Below, in pieces: positions 1 through 5,828 of a stretch of DNA of 7,615 nucleotides (positions are counted from its first letter, which is position 1; each line of letters begins with the position of its first letter). Below the pieces are notes generated by a model, which was not told where the DNA came from, did no database searches, and saw only the letters and a program-made list of their open reading frames with translations. This DNA comes from Deltaproteobacteria bacterium RBG_16_44_11. GTDB lineage: Bacteria; Desulfobacterota; Syntrophia; Syntrophales; Smithellaceae. A program made the position numbers and the translations under genes. Location of the stretch: assembly GCA_001797845.1 (NCBI GenBank), contig MGQN01000028.1, forward strand, positions 13,141-20,755. The letters are read 5' to 3'.

Positions 1-232
1 AACATTTGGGAACTGATACCTTCCCGTTTTTGATTGTGCACCCTTCCTTGTCGCCTTCAGCAAGCGTCGGTGCAACGACGTTTACGGCGAATTTTTCGGC
101 CTCCTTTAGCACCATTAACAGGTCGTCTTTGGAAAAGTCCTTAAAGGCTTCCGATTCGAACAATTTTTCAATTCCCAACTGCTCGAAAAGAACGAACTCT
201 TGGTCTCTTGTGTTAACCAGTAAATTACTCAT
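1..232 (-). CDS. Acyl-CoA dehydrogenase, N-terminal part (runs off the window)
   Basis: Translating the minus strand from the ATG at 232 gives 77 residues beginning MSNLLVNTRDQEFVLFEQLG and running off the left edge. The features seen are an acidic/hydrophobic helix with DQEFVLFEQLGIEKLF, then FSKDD, an EAEKFAVNVVAPTLAEGDKEG stretch and a VSVP turn. This is the layout of the N-terminal helical domain of FAD-dependent acyl-CoA dehydrogenases, of the larger type common in Deltaproteobacteria; the P-x-x-x-x-GDKEG segment is the most telling. Such enzymes oxidise an acyl-CoA to the enoyl-CoA in the cytoplasm and pass electrons to ETF. The start is supported by a purine-rich AAAGGTGG site at 245-238, five bases from the ATG. 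The flavin and catalytic-base regions lie outside the window, so substrate cannot be judged. The TetR-family gene 55 bases upstream on the same strand may regulate it. Confidence 0.85.
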   Translation of the reverse strand, partial: MSNLLVNTRDQEFVLFEQLGIEKLFESEAFKDFSKDDLLMVLKEAEKFAVNVVAPTLAEGDKEGCTIKNGKVSVPKC

Positions 233-252
233 AAAAACCACCTTTCTTTTTT

Positions 253-284
253 ATTTTAAAAAATATTATATTTTAAAAAAATAT
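253..284 (-). promoter_or_regulatory. AT-rich direct repeat pair with a TATAAT hexamer, upstream of the acyl-CoA dehydrogenase
   Basis: Plus-strand ATTTTAAAAAATAT (253-266) and ATTTTAAAAAAATAT (270-284) are near-identical copies 17 bases apart, and each is close to being its own reverse complement. On the minus strand a perfect TATAAT lies at 270-265, but no good -35 hexamer is found 16-18 bases upstream. The pair fills most of the 55-base gap between the regulator's stop and the dehydrogenase start. It may be a promoter with a regulator-binding site, or simply AT-rich spacer. Confidence 0.35.
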
Positions 285-287
285 CCA

Positions 288-926
288 TTATGCTTGGGCT
301 TGGCTTAAACCTCTAACGAATATCTTCAGCGCTGATTTAATTGTGGCGCGAATTCTTTCTCTTCTTTTTGCTTTAAAACCGGAAAAAATATACAGAGAAA
401 TAATGCCGTTGAGTAAACTCCAGATGGCATATTGATTTTGTTTAAAATTGATGCTGGAGGGAAATTCTTTTTTTTGGGCGCCCGATTGCAATATTTTACC
501 AAACACATCAATTGACCTGGTATAGGCATTGACGATTTGAGGATTAAGCTCCTCGGATAGATTCATTCGCTCCGGTTGCAGCATGTAAATCATAAGGATC
601 CTAAACAGCTCACGGTCGTTAAGGAAAAAATCAGCGTAAGCAGATGAAAATTCTACTAACAAATCAGCCGCCGACTTTTTTTCATCAAAAAGCGCAGAGA
701 CTTGCCGATTAAACTTCTCAATATCACCTAACAAGATTTGGGCGTAAATTTCTTCTTTGCTGTTAAAATAAAGATAAATAGAACCTTTGCCCAACTCGGA
801 TATTTTAGCTATTTCATCAACGGTAACGCTATGAAATCCTTTTTCAAAAAACAGGACACGTGCTGACTTGAGAATTAATTTTCTGCGGCCATTTTTCTCT
901 TTGTCTCTTCGTTCTAAGAGCCCCAC
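288..926 (-). CDS. TetR/AcrR-family transcriptional regulator
   Basis: A 212-residue protein if started at the GTG at 926. The N-terminal helix-turn-helix is clear: RKLILKSARVLFFEKGF (about residues 15-31), then TVDEIAKISELGKGSIYLYF (35-54) with the typical SKEE that follows. The remaining ~150 residues are a helical ligand/dimer domain with no family signature that I recognise. The reading frame is open further up to a TTG at 1010, but those 28 extra residues do not resemble TetR N-termini. The GTG has an AGAAGG ribosome site at 937-932, five bases away, so the shorter start is preferred. The length is then typical of the family. The gene directly precedes an acyl-CoA dehydrogenase on the same strand; TetR regulators in that position often sense acyl-CoAs and repress fatty-acid or aromatic-acid degradation genes. 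That role is inferred from context only. Confidence 0.9.
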   Translation of the reverse strand: MGLLERRDKEKNGRRKLILKSARVLFFEKGFHSVTVDEIAKISELGKGSIYLYFNSKEEIYAQILLGDIEKFNRQVSALFDEKKSAADLLVEFSSAYADFFLNDRELFRILMIYMLQPERMNLSEELNPQIVNAYTRSIDVFGKILQSGAQKKEFPSSINFKQNQYAIWSLLNGIISLYIFSGFKAKRRERIRATIKSALKIFVRGLSQAQA

Positions 927-970
927 GCCAACCTTCTTTTCGCCGGAAATACGGACGTACTTAAACAGCC

Positions 971-985
971 GGTCAATATCTGACC
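971..985. promoter_or_regulatory. Candidate TetR autoregulatory operator (GGTCA-N5-TGACC dyad)
   Basis: GGTCA at 971-975 and TGACC at 981-985 form a perfect 5-base dyad with a 5-base centre. It lies between the proposed -10 (1004-999) and the GTG start (926) of the TetR gene, just downstream of the expected transcription start, where autorepressor sites are common. No second copy was seen upstream of the acyl-CoA dehydrogenase, so sharing of the site is not shown. Confidence 0.35.
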
Positions 986-998
986 AACAGTCATGTTT

Positions 999-1027
999 CT
1001 TGTAAAACAATAAGATATTAAAGTCAA
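999..1027 (-). promoter_or_regulatory. Possible sigma-70 promoter of the TetR gene
   Basis: On the minus strand TTGACT (1027-1022, five of six matches to the -35 consensus) is followed after exactly 17 bases by TACAAG (1004-999, four of six matches to the -10). It would give a leader of about 65-70 bases before the GTG at 926. It also makes the upstream TTG at 1010 an unlikely start, because that codon lies inside the promoter. The -10 match is weak. Confidence 0.35.
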
Positions 1028-1164
1028 GAGAAAAAATAAATTTCTGTTAATGTTGATAAAATTCAGTCTTTTTTTAATTGTTTCAGCTAATTTTAAAGGC
1101 AATAATCAAAATTACAGAAACCAATCAGCCTTCAGATAAGGTTTTATATAACGCGTGCACAAAA

Positions 1165-1917
1165 CTATATTGGACGGCGAGCGAAAATATACAAGGAACC
1201 GGCAAATTCGCGGACAAGCGGAACCTTTTCGAAAAACAAGCCGGCTTTTTCGACCGCATTGATTAGCGTTGACGGCGTGGCCGGATGCAGCCAGTCAAAG
1301 GGCGTGATTTGAACATCAACAAACCCCGCCTGATATAATAACTCGTTTATTCTCCAGCGGAGAAATGCCGTTTCATCCGGAGAATCACCCATTACTTTTT
1401 TAATCCAGGAAATATTTTTTTGCAGGGCAACTTGCGGATTGAGCATGTTTGGCTCGGCAAAACTTAAAACTCCGCCAGGTTTAAGAAGTTTGAAAATTGT
1501 CGTAAGCGCGGGTTTAATATCGAGATGATGTAGTACCGATGAGCCGATGATCGCGTCGAAAGGGCCGATGGCCTCACAATCCTCAAATCTTTTTTCTAAA
1601 AATTGAATTTGCGCCAGCGGGAGATTCTTTGCCCGCGCCATCTCCAATAAATCGCCGGAAATATCTACGGCGACTATTCTGGCTCCGGTTTGCGCGAAAA
1701 TCCCGGTAAAAACACCTGTGCCGCAGCCGATTTCCAGAACATACTTATCGGGTGACAAAGACGCGCTTACGGCAATCAAATTAGCTCTTCTTTGAGCCCG
1801 GCGTTTTCCGGCTTTGGTCTTCCACCCCCAAATCAGTTCCGGATCGCCCTCTGCCAGCTTGCTGCCGTGAATAATTTCGTGATCTGCCCTGCTTTTTGTC
1901 TCGCGATTGTTTTTCAC
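1165..1917 (-). CDS. Class I SAM-dependent methyltransferase (250 aa)
   Basis: The Rossmann-type SAM fold is visible: motif I VLEIGCGTG at residues 60-68, the ribose-binding acid in IVAVDIS (D85), motif IV region FDAIIGSSVLHHLD (120-133) and the post-core LLKPGGVLSFAEPN (144-157). This matches the Methyltransf_11/25 type; the acceptor substrate cannot be read from the sequence. Residues 160-250 form a C-terminal extension rich in W and F that probably forms the acceptor lid. The start is a GTG at 1917 with AAGG seven bases upstream; two ATGs at 1919 and 1922 are out of frame. It follows the methyltransferase-glycosyltransferase fusion gene after only 13 bases, so the two are very likely co-transcribed and work on the same glycan or lipid. 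No clear terminator was seen after its stop. Confidence 0.87.
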   Translation of the reverse strand: MKNNRETKSRADHEIIHGSKLAEGDPELIWGWKTKAGKRRAQRRANLIAVSASLSPDKYVLEIGCGTGVFTGIFAQTGARIVAVDISGDLLEMARAKNLPLAQIQFLEKRFEDCEAIGPFDAIIGSSVLHHLDIKPALTTIFKLLKPGGVLSFAEPNMLNPQVALQKNISWIKKVMGDSPDETAFLRWRINELLYQAGFVDVQITPFDWLHPATPSTLINAVEKAGLFFEKVPLVREFAGSLYIFARRPI

Positions 1918-1930
1918 ATCATAGCCTTAA

Positions 1931-3397
1931 TTATACAAATTTAATCCGGCGCAGGGCGAAAATAACCATCCTCAGCAGGAGCCAGCCATGCCTCCAGCGG
2001 CTGATATTTGTTGTGCCGTAGGTGCGCTCGCGGTAACGAATGGGGACTTCCATAATTTTCAGATTCAATTTGGCCGCGCCGAATAAAAGATCAAAATCGC
2101 CGAAGGGATCAAAATCACCGAAATATGAACGATTGGCGGCAATTCTTTCATAATCCTTTCTCCAGAGAGCCTTGGTGCCGCATAATGTGTCTTTTACCGG
2201 CTGGCCTAAAAGCCAGGAAAAAGCCAGACTGAAAAATTTATTGCCCAGCAGATTAAGAAAACGCATGGCTTCTTTTTCCATGGGATAGATTAAACGCACA
2301 CCATTGACAAATTCACCCTTTCCGCTGGCCAGCACTTCATAAAAGCGCGGTAAGTCTTCCGGCGGCACGGTGAGGTCAGCGTCCAGAATCATGAGAATAT
2401 CGCCCGCAGCATGCTTAAACCCAAAACGCACGGCGTCGCCCTTACCTTTTCCTTCCTGACGCAGAAGCTTAGAAAGGCGATGGGGATTATTGTCTATCGC
2501 TTTTTGAATTGTTTCATAAGTTCTGTCCGTAGAATTACCTTCCACAAATATTAATTCCGTACCTGCCCCCATTTCGGGCATAGATGAAAATATCTTAGCG
2601 ATATTTCCCGCTTCATTGCGCGCGGGAATAACGACTGATACTTTTGGTAATTCCTTGCTGTCTGGATTGCACGGAGATGGCCGCGCTACAATGAGATGAG
2701 TCAGAGCAAACCAGCGAAAAGGCCATATTTTGACAAAAAAACGGTTCATTAAAGAATCGATTATGGGCGTGCGCACCGGCCAGATAATTTCTTCCCAATG
2801 CCTGATGACTTCAAAATCCGCCAGATTAAGCAGACCGGTAATATCCTCAACAGTAAGCCAGTTCTGAAATAAATTAGGTTTGGCTAAGCCTAATTTCCGG
2901 GTAATGCCCAGCGGCCATTCCCATAAACGGCTGTAAGAATTGATGATGATTCTTGAACGCGGAGAGGTTATCGTTTTAATACGCTGTAGTACGGCTTGCA
3001 CATCCCACAGGTCATTGACCAGATCGGAAAGAATGATAAAATCAAATTTTTCTTCTAAATTCAGTTCATGCGCGTCAGCTTCAATAAATTTTAAATGGGG
3101 ATAATGCTGCTTTGCCCGTGCTACCATTTCAGACGAAAAATCAACACCTACCCCGTAAGCAGGCGAAAGCGCTGTAAGCAAATCCCCCCGGCCGCAGCCG
3201 ATTTCTATCACTCTCTGTCCGGGTGGAATAACAAATTGTAATACTTTCTTTAGTTGCTCGCGATAATAGCCGCCGAATCCCCGCCATTTATCGCTTTTAT
3301 AAGCAACCCTATTCCAATGAGCGACGCGCATCTTTTTATATCTTTGATAAGCCAATTTGTCTTCGTTAAAAGAATATTTTACCATACAACAACTCAT
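1931..3397 (-). CDS. Bifunctional methyltransferase / family 2 glycosyltransferase fusion (488 aa)
   Basis: One uninterrupted frame carries two enzymes. Residues ~25-240 are a class I SAM methyltransferase: VIEIGCGRGD (63-72), acidic GVGVDFS (D86), and FDFIILSDLVNDLWD (118-132). Residues ~250-488 are a GT-A fold family 2 glycosyltransferase of the dolichyl-phosphate-mannose-synthase/polyprenyl-glycosyltransferase type: VSVVIPARNE (253-262), EGNSTDRT (286-293), the nucleotide-sugar/metal motif LDADLTVPP (338-346, D339 and D341), and a C-terminal RTYGTTNISRWRHG. No convincing membrane helix follows, so it probably acts at the cytoplasmic face on a lipid carrier. The ATG at 3397 has no clear ribosome site; it lies nine bases after the preceding gene's stop, so translational coupling is likely, and Met5 (3385) is an alternative start. 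GDFDPFGDFD (427-436) is an internal repeat. Such fusions are known in database annotation, but I cannot name a substrate. Confidence 0.9.
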   Translation of the reverse strand: MSCCMVKYSFNEDKLAYQRYKKMRVAHWNRVAYKSDKWRGFGGYYREQLKKVLQFVIPPGQRVIEIGCGRGDLLTALSPAYGVGVDFSSEMVARAKQHYPHLKFIEADAHELNLEEKFDFIILSDLVNDLWDVQAVLQRIKTITSPRSRIIINSYSRLWEWPLGITRKLGLAKPNLFQNWLTVEDITGLLNLADFEVIRHWEEIIWPVRTPIIDSLMNRFFVKIWPFRWFALTHLIVARPSPCNPDSKELPKVSVVIPARNEAGNIAKIFSSMPEMGAGTELIFVEGNSTDRTYETIQKAIDNNPHRLSKLLRQEGKGKGDAVRFGFKHAAGDILMILDADLTVPPEDLPRFYEVLASGKGEFVNGVRLIYPMEKEAMRFLNLLGNKFFSLAFSWLLGQPVKDTLCGTKALWRKDYERIAANRSYFGDFDPFGDFDLLFGAAKLNLKIMEVPIRYRERTYGTTNISRWRHGWLLLRMVIFALRRIKFV

Positions 3398-3406
3398 CGC
3401 ATTAGA

Positions 3407-4069
3407 TTATTGATTTGTTTTTCTTAATAGCATATTAAAATACAGCCCCAGATATGAGGGCAAAAACGGGAAAAGCCTGGTTTGCTTCTCTATTATAAAT
3501 TGGCTCTGGCAAGCGCTCAAAAACTTATTGTAGTCTGTTACGTGATGTTGCTCAATCTGACCATAGCCGATTAGCCGAAATAGCTTTGCCATTTTCTTAT
3601 CTACCCTCGGCATTCCCACCAATAACGACCCCCCTGATTTTAATATTCGAACCATTTCGGAAATAATTTTTTGGCAATTCTGTATATGTTCAAAAACGGA
3701 AAAAGCAACAATTAAATCAAAATAATTATCCGGAAAATTAATTTTCAATAAATCATCCTGATAAAGGGTCGCGTTGATATTGAGCTTGTTTAAACATCCC
3801 TCAACAACTTGCGGGTCTGACGTAATATCAATGCCAAAAAGCCTGCTTGATATCGCTGCTAATGCCGGCAATAACAAACCGCTGCCGTAGCCAAATTCCA
3901 GCACCTTTTCATAGGGAGGAGACAGCAAAGACAAACCTTGATCAATTCGATATCTGTATAATGACCCAATTAACGGCTTATAATAATACGGTAATGGATC
4001 ATCAGTGCTGTTGCCTCGAAATGTACCTTCAGGGAAAAGCTTTAATTTTACAAAATTTTTCACCGGCAT
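3407..4069 (-). CDS. Class I SAM-dependent methyltransferase (220 aa)
   Basis: The SAM-binding core is recognisable: VLEFGYGSG (56-64, a slightly variant motif I with Y in place of the usual C), LFGIDIT with D81, QDDLLKINFPDNYFDLIVAFSV (104-125) and EHI (127-129), then RILKSGGSLLVGMPR (141-155). The N-terminal 50 residues include LPYYYKPLIGSLYRYRID, probably part of the acceptor pocket. The family is Methyltransf_11-like and the substrate is unknown. The ATG at 4069 begins two bases after the stop of a TPR fragment. An AAGGA at 4086-4082 is 12 bases away, rather far for a ribosome site, so coupling to the upstream frame is likely. It ends nine bases before the fusion gene. The coding sequence appears more AT-rich than the other two methyltransferase genes, which may point to a separate origin. 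Confidence 0.86.
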   Translation of the reverse strand: MPVKNFVKLKLFPEGTFRGNSTDDPLPYYYKPLIGSLYRYRIDQGLSLLSPPYEKVLEFGYGSGLLLPALAAISSRLFGIDITSDPQVVEGCLNKLNINATLYQDDLLKINFPDNYFDLIVAFSVFEHIQNCQKIISEMVRILKSGGSLLVGMPRVDKKMAKLFRLIGYGQIEQHHVTDYNKFLSACQSQFIIEKQTRLFPFLPSYLGLYFNMLLRKTNQ

Positions 4070-4071
4070 GT

Positions 4072-4314
4072 TTATTTTTTATCCTTGAACTCGGGATTGA
4101 TGCTAATTGCTTCCTGATAATGGAAAGTTGCTTCTTGATCAAGCTCTTTTTTCTTTAAAATTTTAGCCAGTTGAAAATGAGCATTTACATATTCCGGTTC
4201 CGGTTTTATCGCCTCACGAAAATGTTTTGCCGCTTCATCGACTTTGCCCAAGCGCATTAAAACCACATCAAGATTGTTATGAGCGCCGGTATAGCCATGC
4301 TGCCCTAAAGGGTT
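4072..4314 (-). pseudogene. 3' remnant of a TPR-repeat protein
   Basis: The frame is open for 80 codons from just below a double TGA (4320-4315) to the TAA at 4072. It encodes about two and a half tetratricopeptide repeats: the end of one (GYTGAHNN), a full one (LDVVLMRLGKVDEAAKHFRE and on through AIKPEPEY) and a second (VNAHFQLAKILKKKELDQEA and on through AISINPEF). It starts in mid-repeat, with stop codons immediately before and no good ribosome site; a GTG at 4266 could at most give 64 residues. I read it as the C-terminal end of a longer TPR protein, such as the TPR-bearing glycosyltransferases or O-linked-glycan proteins often found in glycan loci, whose front was lost by deletion. It could still serve as a translated leader for the methyltransferase that starts two bases later. 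Confidence 0.6.
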
Positions 4315-4370
4315 TCATCATTTTTTAAAAGCAAGATAAATCTTATCAAGGACAGAGATTAGTTTACGGA

Positions 4371-4808
4371 TTACCGCCTCTTCAGGCTCGCCAGGAAATT
4401 GGAAATACCGAAAACCGAAAACACTGCCCCCATAACAAAAATAAAAAAGGTGAAAATTAACGATGCACTGCCATCATTCATAGGAAAACTGCGTCCGGGA
4501 TTTACCGGGTCATACTTAATTTCTATCTTATCATCAACCTTTATGGTATCCCATAGCTGTTTAGGTATTGTGCCGGTTGTTTCTTTTTTGCCGCCGGCGG
4601 GGGGCACAAACCAGTAGTCTACATAGTAGCTGGTATTACCGTCCGAGGCTCTTAGAAAATGTTTTTTTGTAATGCAGCCGGTTGCTCGCCCGCTATACTC
4701 TTGAGCACGAGTATAGTTCGAATACGCTTCCCAACTGCCCAAAAGAAGAAATCCTCCGATACCGAGTGAAATTAATCCCAAGGCGACTTTTGATACTGAA
4801 ATTTTCAA
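4371..4808 (-). CDS. DUF3592-type membrane protein (145 aa)
   Basis: Two hydrophobic helices (about residues 7-26, ending FLLLGSW, and 116-138, FTFFIFVMGAVFSVFG) flank an extracytoplasmic domain of about 85 residues. The domain carries TGCITKK, SYYVDYWFVPPAGG and, near its end, KVDDKIEIKYDPVNPGRSFP (90-109). The V-x-YDPxNP element before the second helix is the hallmark of DUF3592. The biochemical function of that family is unknown to me. The start is TTG (4808), fixed by an excellent AAGGAGGT at 4823-4816, seven bases upstream; no ATG is available nearby. It lies downstream of the pilin gene, but a strong terminator intervenes, so it probably has its own promoter. The C-terminus SLKRR is cytoplasmic by the positive-inside rule. 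Confidence 0.85.
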   Translation of the reverse strand: MKISVSKVALGLISLGIGGFLLLGSWEAYSNYTRAQEYSGRATGCITKKHFLRASDGNTSYYVDYWFVPPAGGKKETTGTIPKQLWDTIKVDDKIEIKYDPVNPGRSFPMNDGSASLIFTFFIFVMGAVFSVFGISNFLASLKRR

Positions 4809-4859
4809 CCCTTTTACCTCCTTAATGTATAATAAGATGTTGATTTATACATAACCAGA

Positions 4860-4880
4860 AAATTCAACAATTGTGAATTT
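4860..4880. promoter_or_regulatory. 21-base inverted repeat upstream of the DUF3592 gene
   Basis: AAATTCA (4860-4866) and TGAATTT (4874-4880) are perfect inverted arms around ACAATTG, whose CAATTG core is itself palindromic. The site is about 50 bases upstream of the TTG start, and TATAAA lies between them on the minus strand without a convincing -35. The symmetry and placement suit an operator for a dimeric regulator. AT-rich chance symmetry is the alternative. Confidence 0.35.
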
Positions 4881-5013
4881 ATATCATACAAGAAACAAAT
4901 CTTCACCTGCAGTTTTTTGACCGGGCAAGCCCCATAATAGAAAAGCCAAGTCTTGAATTTTTTCTACTTGTTGTCAGGATTGAAAGCATCAATTTAAGGG
5001 AATTAAAACAAAT

Positions 5014-5046
5014 AAAAAAAGGGGCGTTTATTAAACGCCCCTTTTA
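5014..5046 (-). terminator. Intrinsic terminator after the pilin gene
   Basis: GGGGCGTTTA (5021-5030) and TAAACGCCCC (5032-5041) form a GC-rich hairpin of up to 9-10 pairs with a tight loop. On the minus strand it is followed by seven T residues (5020-5014), about 30 bases after the pilin stop. A run of TTTT on the other side (5042-5045) gives some bidirectional potential, but there is no plus-strand gene to its left. It separates pilin transcription from the DUF3592 gene. Confidence 0.92.
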
Positions 5047-5073
5047 AAATCATCTTCACCGCGCGTTAATTAC

Positions 5074-5478
5074 TCAAGGCTCTGCCTTAGTATATGTTAC
5101 GACACCAGCGTTAATGTCCATTATAGCGCTATTAGTGGAAAGATTCCAAACTGGATCGCCTGTAATTGTTATCGTAAATGTATCAATAGCTCCATAAAGT
5201 ACCGCACAGGTCGTACCAGGAGATGGAGTATATCCTGAAGTCTGCAGATTTGCGCAGGCGACATCTAATACGACTGTAGGGTCATCCGCAATCGCTGCTT
5301 GAGCGGCCGTGTAAGCATTCTTGACATCGGCATTCAGCATAGCCACCCAACCCCTTCTTCTGTATTGCGTAAATTGCGGGACGGCAATGGCGGCCAATAT
5401 ACCGATAATCGCGATAACGATCATCAACTCAATCAACGTAAAACCTTTTTGTCCTTCTTTCTTAAAAATCTTTAACAT
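5074..5478 (-). CDS. pilA: Type IV major pilin-like prepilin (134 aa)
   Basis: The prepilin signature is textbook: a 12-residue basic leader ending QKG, cleavage before Phe, then FTLIELMIVIAIIGILAAIA with Glu at mature position 5 and Pro22. The peptidase PilD would cut and N-methylate it, and the 122-residue mature protein would assemble into a pilus through the hydrophobic helix. The globular part has Cys63 and Cys79, likely a disulfide loop. Aromatics at mature positions 1, 24 and 27 match those of the Geobacter pilin, with Trp at 32 where Geobacter has Tyr. Overall, 10 of 122 residues are aromatic. ATG 5478 has GGAGG six bases upstream. It has a sigma-54 promoter and its own terminator, so it is a single-gene unit, as major pilins often are. 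It could instead be a minor pilin or type II secretion pseudopilin, but isolated strong expression signals favour a pilus subunit. No pilus assembly genes are in the window. Confidence 0.93.
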   Translation of the reverse strand: MLKIFKKEGQKGFTLIELMIVIAIIGILAAIAVPQFTQYRRRGWVAMLNADVKNAYTAAQAAIADDPTVVLDVACANLQTSGYTPSPGTTCAVLYGAIDTFTITITGDPVWNLSTNSAIMDINAGVVTYTKAEP

Positions 5479-5634
5479 AACGTTCCTCCTTCTTTATAAT
5501 TACTGTAATTTTTCGTTTTGTCTGTTATCAAATTACACTATTTCGTCAAATTTATCCAGCTGTTACTTTTACCTCATTGCCTCCTCAAATTTTTATTCAT
5601 TTTAAAAATCATTTAACTTTACGTCTTACTTCTT

Positions 5635-5650
5635 AGCAATTGATATGCCA
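5635..5650 (-). promoter_or_regulatory. Sigma-54 (RpoN) promoter of the pilin gene
   Basis: On the minus strand TGGCAT-ATCAA-TTGCT (5650-5635) matches the -24/-12 consensus TGGCAC-N5-TTGCW at all but one position, with GG and GC exactly 10 bases apart. Transcription would begin near 5625, giving a leader of about 145 bases before the pilin ATG. Sigma-54 control of pilA by the PilS/PilR two-component system is established in Pseudomonas, Myxococcus and Geobacter, which supports the call; PilR control here is inferred. Confidence 0.77.
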
Positions 5651-5696
5651 AACAATATAAACCTGGCATTAAAGTATGAATAACCCTGATTTAACT

Positions 5697-5828
5697 TTAA
5701 ATTTTAGGCATAATTATTTCATCAATCCTTTTGCGGCAAAAAAATTTCCAGCCCAGTGCTGGGAAAAACCGGGGATTTTCACCAGAATGCCGCAGATTTC
5801 GCCTTATTCTATCAAAAATTTTGCCCAT
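5697..5828 (-). CDS. Possible small basic protein (43 aa)
   Basis: An ATG at 5828 with AAGGG eight bases upstream (5841-5837) opens a 43-codon frame ending in TAA at 5697. It begins MGKIFDRIRRNLRHSGENPR and is strongly basic (11 K/R against 4 D/E), with one Cys and several aromatics. I do not recognise it. The DNA also holds nested inverted repeats, which argue for a structural or protein-binding role rather than coding. It lies upstream of the pilin's sigma-54 promoter on the same strand, in an otherwise empty gap. This is a weak call based on ribosome site and frame only. Confidence 0.22.
   Translation of the reverse strand: MGKIFDRIRRNLRHSGENPRFFPALGWKFFCRKRIDEIIMPKI
5732..5794. promoter_or_regulatory. 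Nested inverted repeats, candidate enhancer for the sigma-54 promoter
   Basis: CCCAG-TG-CTGGG (5752-5763) is a perfect dyad. It sits inside a second inverted pair, TGCGGCA (5732-5738) and TGCCGCA (5788-5794). The inner dyad is centred roughly 130 bases upstream of the predicted pilin transcription start, the usual distance for an activator of sigma-54 promoters. A folded RNA or a dispersed repeat are alternatives. Confidence 0.35.

Noticed and set aside
2089..2124. Tandem 18-base near-repeat inside the fusion gene, encoding GDFDPFGDFD
   Set aside because: It is in frame and in the expected place for a conserved acidic motif of this glycosyltransferase type as I remember it, so it is more likely protein constraint than a recent duplication.
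3847..4158. Plus-strand 103-codon frame opposite the 220-residue methyltransferase
   Set aside because: It is antisense to a gene with clear SAM motifs, has no ribosome site and a composition typical of a shadow frame.
4321..4360. Possible promoter (TTGATA at 4349-4344) or small hairpin (GATAA-N3-TTATC) between DUF3592 and the TPR remnant
   Set aside because: No acceptable -10 at 16-18 bases, and the hairpin has only five AT-rich pairs, so neither a promoter nor a terminator can be supported.
4921..5010. 28-codon minus-strand frame between the pilin terminator and the DUF3592 gene
   Set aside because: No ribosome site, no recognisable composition, and very short.
5571..5590. GAGGAGG followed by ATG AGG TAA on the minus strand in the pilin leader
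   Set aside because: A two-codon frame after a strong ribosome-site sequence could stall or load ribosomes, but nothing else supports a function and purine runs are common here.
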